DNA of 5,379 nt from CAWEHQ01 sp051001995 (lineage in GTDB: Bacteria > Actinomycetota > Thermoleophilia > Solirubrobacterales > Thermoleophilaceae), in NCBI GenBank assembly GCA_051001995.1, contig JBPCMT010000178.1, positions 1 through 5,379 on the forward strand, given 5' to 3'. Of the stretch, positions 1 through 5,379 are shown in pieces. The position numbers were made by a program, and so were the translations under genes. The notes beneath the pieces are model-generated. The model saw only the letters and a list, made by a program, of their open reading frames with translations, was not told the DNA's origin and searched no databases. How positions within the stretch are numbered: the first letter of the stretch is position 1; every line of letters begins with the position of its first letter.

Positions 1-1645
1 ACCAATCGCGCATCCGCCGCGCCGGGAGGAAGCCCTCGAACCCGGCCTCGCCGAAGCGAACGAACGCGCCGGCGCCGATCAGCCCGACGACCTCTCCTTC
101 GAACGCGGTCTCCGACCCGCGCTCGAACAGCTCCCGCTCGAGCAGGAACGCCGAGCAGACGTCGTCGGCGTCGCGCTCGAGCCCGAGCGCCTCGCGCTCG
201 GCCGCCGAGCTGTGGACCGCCGCCTCGTCGAGCTCGTCGGCGCGCGGCGATGCGTCGTCCATCCCGAGCGCCCCGAGCAGCGCGCGGTGGGCCACGAGGT
301 CGGGGTAGCGGCGGATCGGCGATGTGAAGTGGCAGTAGCGCGGGCTCGCCAGACCGGCGTGGCCGAGGTTGCGCGGCGAGTAGAACGCCTGCTTGAGCGA
401 GCGAAGGACCAGCGAGGTCAGCCCAGCGCGGCCGTGACCCGTGCGCCTGGCGTGCTGGGCGACGAGGCGGCTGGCCTCGCCGGCCACGTCTCCCGCCTGC
501 TGCGGGCTCATCGGGTCGGGCACCGCCGGCGTGGCGACGCCGAGACTCGCGAGCTGCTCGACGAGCGTCGTTACAGCCACCGGGTCGGGACGCTCGTGGA
601 CGCGGTAGAGCGTCGGCAGCCGGCGGTCGGCGAGGTAGCCGGCGACCTGCTCGTTGGCCAGGATCATCAGCTCCTCGATCAGGCGGTGCGACTCGGTCTG
701 GGGCTCGTGGCGGACGCCCGTCACATGCCCCTCGGCGTCGAGCTCGAACGACGGCTCCGAGGACTCCACCGCGAGCGAACCGCGGGCGGCCCGGCGTTCG
801 GTGAGTGAGGCCGCCACTGCCCGCGCGGCGTCGAGCGCGGCGCCCCAGGGCGCCTGCGCGCGCTCGGCGCCGGCGAAGATGCGGTCCACCTGGCCGTACT
901 CGAGGCGGGCATCGCTGCGGATCAGCGAGCGATGGAAGCGCGTCGAGCGGGCCTCGGCGCCGCGCATCTCGACCTCGACCGTGACCGCGAGCCGTTCCTC
1001 GCCGGGCACCAGGCTGCAGGCCCGATTCGACAGCGCCTCGGGCAGCATCGGCTCCACGATCCCGGGCGCGTAGACGCTCGTCGCGCGGCGGAAGGTCTCG
1101 CGCTCGAGCATGCCGCCGGGGCGGACGTAGGCGGACACGTCGGCGATGTGGACGAAGACGCGAACCGCGCCGCCGCCCTCGGCGCGGGCGGAGATCGCGT
1201 CGTCGAAGTCGCGCGCGGTCGCGGGGTCGATCGTGAAGGTCGGAAGGCCGGTGAGGTCGCGACGGCCGGACTCGCGCCCGTCGACGGGCGCCGCCGCGCG
1301 ATCCTCGGCATCAGCCTCCACCGCCCGCGGGAAGGAGCGCCGGAGGCCGCGGTCGAGCATCAACGCCTCCACGACGTCGCGCGCCACGGTCGGGCGGCCG
1401 AGCCTGCGCACGACGCGAATCCCCCGCTTGCCACCCCCGAGCAGCACCAGGTCGCCCTCGCGCGCGTCCCCGAGCGAGCGCGAGTCGAGCGTGGCCCGCG
1501 GACCGCGCTCGAATGCCGGCTGCGCGACCACGAAGCGGCCGCGACGGGAGAGGATCGCGACGCTCGGCTCGGCCGGCGCCCGGCGACCGTCGCCCCTGGC
1601 GCCGCGTCCGCGGGGGCCGCCCCGCCGGACCGCCGGCGAGCTCAC
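1..1645 (-). CDS. rnr: RNase R-like RNB-family 3'-5' exoribonuclease, C-terminus cut by window edge
   Basis: Processive 3'-to-5' hydrolytic exoribonuclease of the RNase II/R family, expected in the cytoplasm and acting in RNA turnover and quality control. The frame is open from a GTG at 1645-1643 to the left edge, giving 548 visible residues. Residues 1-27 are Arg/Gly-rich, and about 28-85 could form one small OB/cold-shock-like domain. The RNB catalytic domain covers roughly 130-465. Its four metal-binding aspartates are visible in IDPATARDFDDA (D140, D146, D148, D149), followed by EPMLPEALSNRACSL (198-212), RLIEELMILANEQVA (321-335) and the active-site arginine motif TSPIRRYPDLVAHR (441-454). 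An S1 domain starts near 512 and is truncated at 548. The catalytic aspartates lie about 130 residues closer to the N-terminus than in E. coli RNase R, so the helix-turn-helix and one cold-shock domain appear to be missing. The start lies 4 bp after the S41 stop, with only a distant GAGG upstream, so translational coupling is likely. RNase II is the alternative name; the motifs around the catalytic site read more like RNase R. Confidence 0.93.
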   Translation of the reverse strand, partial: MSSPAVRRGGPRGRGARGDGRRAPAEPSVAILSRRGRFVVAQPAFERGPRATLDSRSLGDAREGDLVLLGGGKRGIRVVRRLGRPTVARDVVEALMLDRGLRRSFPRAVEADAEDRAAAPVDGRESGRRDLTGLPTFTIDPATARDFDDAISARAEGGGAVRVFVHIADVSAYVRPGGMLERETFRRATSVYAPGIVEPMLPEALSNRACSLVPGEERLAVTVEVEMRGAEARSTRFHRSLIRSDARLEYGQVDRIFAGAERAQAPWGAALDAARAVAASLTERRAARGSLAVESSEPSFELDAEGHVTGVRHEPQTESHRLIEELMILANEQVAGYLADRRLPTLYRVHERPDPVAVTTLVEQLASLGVATPAVPDPMSPQQAGDVAGEASRLVAQHARRTGHGRAGLTSLVLRSLKQAFYSPRNLGHAGLASPRYCHFTSPIRRYPDLVAHRALLGALGMDDASPRADELDEAAVHSSAAEREALGLERDADDVCSAFLLERELFERGSETAFEGEVVGLIGAGAFVRFGEAGFEGFLPARRMRDW

Positions 1646-1649
1646 CGGC

Positions 1650-2825
1650 TCAGCCGACCTCGCGCGCCAGCACGTCGAGCGCGTCGGGCAGTGCCTCGTC
1701 GCGCTCGGTCTTCGGCTTGTCGATCGCCTTCACCTCGGGCGGGATCCCCTCGTCGGAGATGTTCTCGCCGTCGGGGAGGAAGTAGCTGCCGACGGTGAGG
1801 TCGAGCGCGCCGCCGTTCGAGAGCGGCTGCACCTCCTGGAAGACGCCCTTTCCGAACGTCCGCTCCCCGACCACGGTCGCCCGCTCGGTGTCGCGTAGCG
1901 CGCCGGTGACGATCTCCGAGGCGCTGGCGCTGCCGCCGTCCACGAGCACGACGAGCGGCACGTCCTCGTCTATGGCCGAGCCGACGGCCGTGAACGTGCG
2001 CTCCGGCTTGGTGCGCCCCTTCGTGGTCACGACCTCGCCGTCCTCGATGAAGACGCTCGACACGAGCACCGCCTCCTGGAGCAGCCCCCCGCCGTTGCCG
2101 CGAAGGTCGAGCACGAGGCCCTCGGCACCCCGCTTCAGCAGCCGGTCCGCCTCCTCGCGCACGGCGGCGTGCGCCCCCTGGGTGAACGTGAGCAGCTCGA
2201 CCACCCCGAGGTCGGCGCCGTTCTCGGTCACGAGTTTGCCCTCGGCGACAGGGACGTCGATCTTCTCACGCTCAAGCGTGAGCGTGCGCCTGCGACCGCC
2301 GTCCTCCCCGACGACCGTGAGCTCGACCGACGTGCCGGGCTCACCCTTGATCTTCGTCGTGGCGATGTCGGCGGAGTCGCCGGCGATCGACTCTCCGTCC
2401 ACGGCCGTGACGACGTCGCCCATGACGATGCCGGCGCGTTCCGCGGGCGAGCCCTCGAACACGTTGAGCACGCGCAGCCCCCGCTTGTCCTCCTCGACGC
2501 TCATGCCCACCCCGTCGAAGCGTCCGGTGATCGACTCCTGGAAGTCGGCCGTCTCCTCGGGGCTGAAGTAGTGGGAGAAGCGGTCGTCCAGCGAGCGGAC
2601 GAGCGCGCGCACCGACCCCTCATCGAGGTCCTCAGGGTTCACGTCGCGGTAGAAGCTGTCCTCGATCGCGTCGGCCACCTCGGCGCGCAGCGCGCGCTCC
2701 TCGGCGACGAAGGCATCGCGCACGAACCCGGGGAGCGCCTCCGGATGGCCGCCCAGCCAGATGCCGCCGGCGAGGCCGAGCAGTGCGCAGACGAGCGCGA
2801 GCGTGTAGGCGCGGATCTGTGTCAT
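1650..2825 (-). CDS. S41 family C-terminal processing peptidase (CtpA/CtpB/Prc type), membrane-anchored
   Basis: Serine protease with a Ser/Lys/Gln catalytic site that cleaves near the C-termini of envelope proteins. It is expected outside the membrane, held by an N-terminal signal anchor. Numbered from the ATG (391 aa), residues 6-26 form one hydrophobic segment after a short basic start. DRFSHYFSPEE (81-91) is the conserved N-terminal motif of the family. A PDZ domain spans about 99-186 (GVGMSVEED; SPAERAGIVMGDVV). The S41 core follows with LVLDLRGNGGG and GGSASASEI. Catalytic residues by alignment to E. coli Prc are Ser301, Lys326 (in TFGKG) and Gln330. The length is typical. A TTG at 2882-2880 would add 19 Ala-rich residues (410 aa). 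I prefer the ATG because it gives a compact signal anchor; neither start has a Shine-Dalgarno sequence. The gene lies downstream of ftsEX, an association I recall for ctpB of Bacillus. The natural substrate cannot be told from sequence; an FtsEX-controlled hydrolase system is an inference from context. Confidence 0.94.
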   Translation of the reverse strand: MTQIRAYTLALVCALLGLAGGIWLGGHPEALPGFVRDAFVAEERALRAEVADAIEDSFYRDVNPEDLDEGSVRALVRSLDDRFSHYFSPEETADFQESITGRFDGVGMSVEEDKRGLRVLNVFEGSPAERAGIVMGDVVTAVDGESIAGDSADIATTKIKGEPGTSVELTVVGEDGGRRRTLTLEREKIDVPVAEGKLVTENGADLGVVELLTFTQGAHAAVREEADRLLKRGAEGLVLDLRGNGGGLLQEAVLVSSVFIEDGEVVTTKGRTKPERTFTAVGSAIDEDVPLVVLVDGGSASASEIVTGALRDTERATVVGERTFGKGVFQEVQPLSNGGALDLTVGSYFLPDGENISDEGIPPEVKAIDKPKTERDEALPDALDVLAREVG

Positions 2826-2897
2826 GAGGGCGCGGGCGGGCGCCGCGGCGCCGCGAAGGGCGGACGCTGCGGCTCCGGACAAGGGTAGCTTCGAGAG

Positions 2898-2914
2898 GCT
2901 AAGCCCGAGCTAAG
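2898..2914 (-). promoter_or_regulatory. Possible regulator site: two direct CTTAGC repeats 11 bp apart upstream of the S41 gene
   Basis: In the ftsX-S41 gap, the minus strand reads CTTAGC, five bases, CTTAGC, a spacing of 11 bp or about one helical turn. Response regulators of the PhoB/OmpR type often bind tandem half-sites with this spacing. A TAnnnT-type -10-like TACCCT lies just downstream (2886-2881), but no -35 element stands at a good distance. This is a short repeat that may be chance; it is offered as a candidate internal control point for the S41 and RNase genes. Confidence 0.2.
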
Positions 2915-2937
2915 TCGCCGCCGGCCAGGTGGACTCG

Positions 2938-3981
2938 TCAGACGCGCAGGAAGCGCCGCAGCCCGAACCCGCTGCCGAGCGCCGCGACGCCGACGCAGGC
3001 CGACAGCAGCAGCGTGACGAGCAGCGCGAAGTCGATCGTCTCGGGCGCGGCGAGCAGCGCGAAACGATCAGACAGCGGATCGACGAACGTGATCTTCGCG
3101 GCGTAGAGGAGCCCGATCGCCGCCGCCCCGCCGAGGATCCCCACGATCATTCCCTCGATCACGAACGGCCAGCGGATGAACCAGTTGGTGGCGCCGACGA
3201 GGCGCATCACCTCGATCTCGCGCCGGCGGGCGAAGATCGACAGCCGGATCGTGTTCGCCACCAGGGCGATCGAGGCGAAGACGAGCAGCGCGGCGAGCAC
3301 CGCCGTGACGAGCTTCACGAGCCCGGTGGCCGACAGGATCTTCTCGGTGTCCTCCTCGCGGTTGCGGACCTCGTCGACCGCCGAGAAGGCGCCCGCGGTG
3401 GCGGTCTCGGTCGAGCCGGCGCTCACGATGTCCGGGCCGCCGTCGGGCCCCTTGCCGGGAGCGCCGCCGTTCGGCGCTCCAGCGCCGGCGCCCGCCTGGC
3501 CCTGCGCGGCGCCGCCGCCCTCGCCGGCTGTGCCTCCGTCACCCGCGGGCGGCGCCGCCTCCTCCGGGGGCTGAAGCTCGGCGACCAGCGCGGCGACGCC
3601 GTCGGGATCCTCGGGAGTGACGCGGAAGGCGTCCGGCAGCGGGTTGGCGCCGAGCAGCTCGTAGGCCTCGGGGTTGCGCTCGATCTCCTGGTCGAGCGCC
3701 TGCTGCTTGGAGATGAACTCCACCTCGGAGACGTTCGGCAGCCCCTCGAGCGTCGTTCGAAGCTCGGCGAGCTCGCCCGGCTGCGCGGTCTTCTTCACGT
3801 AGACGTCCACGACCACCCGGCCGCGCACCTCGTTCGCGGTCCCGGTCGTGGCCTGCACGATCGGGATGAACACGCCGAGGACGACCGCCGTCAGCAGCAC
3901 CGTGAGGACGGCCGCGAGGCTCGGCGCGGCGCTGCGCCGAAGCGCCCGGAACGCCTCCTTGAGGAAGAATCCGATCCGCAC
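2938..3981 (-). CDS. ftsX: FtsX, membrane subunit of the FtsEX cell-division complex
   Basis: Integral membrane partner of the FtsE ATPase. FtsEX does not act as a transporter but passes ATP-driven shape changes across the membrane to activate peptidoglycan hydrolases. The 347-residue protein shows the FtsX plan: a cytoplasmic N-terminus (MRIGFFLKEAFRALRRS), TM1 about 21-43, an extracellular domain about 45-215, TM2 about 219-243, then the conserved cytoplasmic stretch ARRREIEVMRLVGAT (251-265), TM3 about 272-296 and TM4 about 317-339. The extracellular domain keeps the usual DVYVKK start and the VSEVEFISKQQAL region. An extra Gly/Ala/Pro-rich stretch at about 138-187 makes the protein roughly 50 residues longer than common FtsX proteins near 300 aa. 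Translation starts at a GTG 6 bp after the ftsE stop, without a Shine-Dalgarno sequence, so coupling to ftsE is likely. The hydrolase partner is not in this window; RipC-like NlpC/P60 enzymes fill that role in mycobacteria. Confidence 0.95.
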   Translation of the reverse strand: MRIGFFLKEAFRALRRSAAPSLAAVLTVLLTAVVLGVFIPIVQATTGTANEVRGRVVVDVYVKKTAQPGELAELRTTLEGLPNVSEVEFISKQQALDQEIERNPEAYELLGANPLPDAFRVTPEDPDGVAALVAELQPPEEAAPPAGDGGTAGEGGGAAQGQAGAGAGAPNGGAPGKGPDGGPDIVSAGSTETATAGAFSAVDEVRNREEDTEKILSATGLVKLVTAVLAALLVFASIALVANTIRLSIFARRREIEVMRLVGATNWFIRWPFVIEGMIVGILGGAAAIGLLYAAKITFVDPLSDRFALLAAPETIDFALLVTLLLSACVGVAALGSGFGLRRFLRV

Positions 3982-3987
3982 AGGCGA

Positions 3988-5001
3988 CTAGTTGGGGTGG
4001 CCCTCGACGCCGACGCCGAGCTCGCCGCGGAGGCGCACGCCGAACTCGCTCGTCGACTCGTCCAAGGGCCGGTAGAGGCCGGAGGCCTGGTCGCGGATCA
4101 CGCGCCCCTCGCGCAGCTCGATCACGCGCCGGCGCATCTTGTCCACCATCTCGCGGTCGTGGGTCGCGACGATCACCGTCGTGCCGGTGCGGTTGATCCG
4201 GTAGAGCAGCTGCATGATCCCGATCGAGGTCTCGGGGTCGAGGTTGCCGGTCGGCTCGTCCGCGAGGAGCAGCGGCGGGTGGTTGACGAACGCGCGCGCG
4301 ATCGACACCCGCTGCTGCTCGCCGCCCGAGAGCTCGTCCGGGTAGGCATGGAGCTTCGTGGAGAGGCCGACCAGACGGAGGATGTCGGGCACCTTGCGCC
4401 GGATCGAGGCGCGGCCCTCGCCGATCACCTCGAGCGAGTACGCGACGTTCGCGTAGATCGTGCGGTTGGGAAGCAGCTTGAAGTCCTGGAACACCGTGCC
4501 GATGTTGCGGCGCAGGTGGGGCACCTTGCGGCGCGGCATGTCGGCGAGGTCGTGGCCCGAGATCAGGATCTCGCCCTCGGCGGGCTCGACCTCGTGCAGC
4601 AGGAGACGCACGCAGGTCGACTTCCCGCAGCCGGTCGGCCCGACCAGGAAGACGAACTCGCCGCGACCGATCCTGATCGTGGCGCGCTCGAGGCCGACGA
4701 CGCCGCCGTCGTAGACCATCGACACGTCGCGGAGCTCGACGACCGGCACGGCCCCGGGGCGGTCCGCGCCGTCCGGGGGCGTGGAACCAGCGGACTTCGG
4801 CACCGCCTCCGCGCCGCGTCGCCGCTTCTCGCGGGCGCGCTTGCGAGCGGCCGTCTGCTCCAGCGCCTCGCGCTCGGCCGTCCGCCGCTCGGTGCGCTCG
4901 CGCTCCGCCATGCGGCGCGCTGCGCGCTCACTCGCCGTCAGCTCGTGCGCGCTCGCGGCGTCGCCGTCGCGACGCGTACCTCTGTCCGTTGCCCTTGCCA
5001 T
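3988..5001 (-). CDS. ftsE: FtsE, cell-division ATP-binding protein with long charged N-terminal extension
   Basis: Cytoplasmic ABC-type ATPase that works with FtsX to control peptidoglycan hydrolysis during division or elongation. The ABC domain covers about 87-305 and is intact: aromatic A-loop Tyr97, Walker A GPTGCGKST (121-129), Q-loop Gln172, signature LSGGEQQR (224-231), Walker B LLLADEP (244-250, catalytic Glu249), NLD D-loop (253-255) and switch His281. The protein is 337 aa, against roughly 220-230 for usual FtsE. The excess is mostly residues 1-85, an Arg/Glu/Ala-rich stretch with a predicted helix or coiled coil at about 20-65, plus a 30-residue C-terminal tail. The ATG at 5001-4999 is the first possible start after an in-frame stop at 5034-5032. 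G/C-rich third positions continue through the extension from about codon 10, which supports its translation. A GTG at Val85 would give a normal-length protein and cannot be excluded. It heads the presumed operon and is 6 bp from ftsX. Confidence 0.95.
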   Translation of the reverse strand: MARATDRGTRRDGDAASAHELTASERAARRMAERERTERRTAEREALEQTAARKRAREKRRRGAEAVPKSAGSTPPDGADRPGAVPVVELRDVSMVYDGGVVGLERATIRIGRGEFVFLVGPTGCGKSTCVRLLLHEVEPAEGEILISGHDLADMPRRKVPHLRRNIGTVFQDFKLLPNRTIYANVAYSLEVIGEGRASIRRKVPDILRLVGLSTKLHAYPDELSGGEQQRVSIARAFVNHPPLLLADEPTGNLDPETSIGIMQLLYRINRTGTTVIVATHDREMVDKMRRRVIELREGRVIRDQASGLYRPLDESTSEFGVRLRGELGVGVEGHPN

Positions 5002-5239
5002 GCGGCCGAAGGTTGATACCGGCTCAGGCCCCTAATCGCCATAGCTGCAACGGTTTCTGCACCCGCGCTTCGGCTCGCCGCCGCCTCGGCGCTGCCGGTC
5101 CCCGGGTTCCCGCCGTGCACCATGTTCCGTTCGCAGAGTGGTCTCAAAGGAAGACTTGTCTTGAGACCACTCCGGAGCAGCGACATACAACACGGAGCGT
5201 CCCGGACGTTGATCGAACAACGCGACGCGGTCGCCCGGC
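5002..5239. other. Intergenic region upstream of the ftsE operon
   Basis: A 238-bp stretch between the VOC stop and the ftsE start. Apart from the inverted repeat at 5136-5172 I see no RNA gene and no convincing small protein. The promoter of the ftsE operon should lie here. On the minus strand, TTGCAG (5050-5045) resembles a -35 box and TATCAA (5018-5013) a -10 box, but they are 26 bp apart, too far to form one promoter, so none is assigned. No Shine-Dalgarno sequence precedes the ftsE ATG. Confidence 0.6.
5136..5172. repeat. Perfect 12-bp inverted repeat in the VOC-ftsE intergenic region
   Basis: The left arm GAGTGGTCTCAA (5136-5147) and right arm TTGAGACCACTC (5161-5172) are exact reverse complements around a 13-nt centre. 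A second pairing is possible inside it: AAGA (5151-5154) with TCTT (5159-5162) around CTTG. That would give a 10-bp outer stem, a one-sided 5-nt bulge (AAAGG) and a 4-bp inner stem. No T-run follows the stem on either strand, so it is not a classic intrinsic terminator. It could be an operator, a T-run-less terminator for the VOC gene, or a dispersed extragenic palindrome. The element is less GC-rich than its surroundings. Confidence 0.85.
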
Positions 5240-5379
5240 TCAGTCGTACGGCGCGTAGCGGCTGTGCAGCATGAGGTCGTTGCCGTCCGGGTCGGTGAAG
5301 AGCGCCATATGGCAGACCCCCGTGTCCAGGATGTCGCCGGCGAACTCCACCCCCTTGGCCTCGAGGTCCGCCCGAGCCG
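5240..5379 (-). CDS. VOC family protein (glyoxalase/bleomycin-resistance fold), C-terminal fragment
   Basis: Only the last 45 codons and the TGA stop (5242-5240) are in the window; the start lies beyond the right edge. The visible part contains LEAKGVEF, a typical helix-to-strand turn before the last strands of a VOC module, and then MALFTDPDGNDLMLHSRY, the characteristic terminal DPDGN turn and strand of the vicinal oxygen chelate fold. The position that is often a metal-binding Glu after DPDGN (N-x-x-E-L) is Met here, so this half may not bind metal in the classic way. These proteins range from glyoxalases and dioxygenases to antibiotic-binding proteins, so no reaction can be assigned. It is on the same strand as ftsE but separated by 238 bp and a palindrome, so it is probably a separate transcription unit. 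Confidence 0.85.
   Translation of the reverse strand, partial: ARADLEAKGVEFAGDILDTGVCHMALFTDPDGNDLMLHSRYAPYD

Noticed and set aside
212..1898. Several plus-strand open frames of 90-288 codons opposite the RNase and S41 genes
   Set aside because: They overlap strongly supported minus-strand genes, are low in complexity, and show no motif. They are high-GC shadows.
2883..2937. Terminator between ftsX and the S41 gene
   Set aside because: Only a 4-bp TAGC/GCTA pairing with an 8-nt loop is present, with no T-run.
2929..5016. 695-codon plus-strand open frame opposite ftsX and ftsE
   Set aside because: It is antisense to two clear conserved genes. Its protein is Arg/Asp/Glu/His/Leu-rich with no recognisable domain, as expected when G/C-biased codons remove stops from the opposite strand.
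5141..5167. Inward-facing GGTCTC and GAGACC (BsaI) sites, resembling a cloning cassette
   Set aside because: They are part of a longer 12-bp palindrome with natural-looking flanks and no vector sequence. Any palindrome holding GGTCTC gives this arrangement.
5207..5222. Small hairpin CGTTG-6 nt-CAACG 18 bp past the VOC stop
   Set aside because: A 5-bp stem without a T-run is too weak to call a terminator.
4938..5258. Small open frames of 62-89 codons on both strands in the intergenic region
   Set aside because: They run through the palindrome, overlap one another or the ftsE start, and have no recognisable domain. Similar peptides on both strands come from the inverted repeat.

Overview
The window is GC-rich DNA with a strong G/C bias at third codon positions. 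All five genes lie on the minus strand, so transcription runs from right to left. The base composition, the frequent GTG starts, and the order ftsE, ftsX, S41 peptidase, RNase R-like exonuclease suggest a high-GC actinobacterium. Thermoleophilia (Solirubrobacterales-like) is my best guess, but that rests on gene order and composition only.

Layout from right to left. At 5379-5240 is the C-terminal end of a small VOC (glyoxalase/bleomycin-resistance fold) protein cut by the window edge. A 238-bp intergenic region (5239-5002) follows and carries a strong perfect inverted repeat at 5136-5172. It should also hold the promoter of the next operon, though I could not place that promoter with confidence. 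Then come ftsE (5001-3988), ftsX (3981-2938), an S41 C-terminal processing protease (2825-1650, with an alternative TTG start at 2882), and an RNase R-like RNB exoribonuclease that begins at 1645 and runs off the left edge. The RNase reading frame has no stop inside the window.

The four genes look like one operon. The gaps are 6 bp (ftsE-ftsX), 112 bp or 55 bp depending on the start chosen (ftsX-S41), and 4 bp (S41-RNase). FtsE and FtsX form the ABC-type complex that controls peptidoglycan hydrolases at the division site or during elongation. A secreted or membrane-anchored S41 protease next to it fits the cell-envelope theme. The RNase brings RNA turnover into the same transcript.

The core is a housekeeping division and RNA-decay locus, not an obvious new defence or mobile system. 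The unusual points are a long charged coiled-coil extension on FtsE, a Gly/Ala/Pro-rich insert in the FtsX extracellular loop, an RNase R-like enzyme with a short N-terminus and an Arg/Gly-rich tail, the intergenic palindrome, and the near absence of Shine-Dalgarno sequences. No RNA gene, CRISPR array, insertion sequence or plus-strand gene could be supported.
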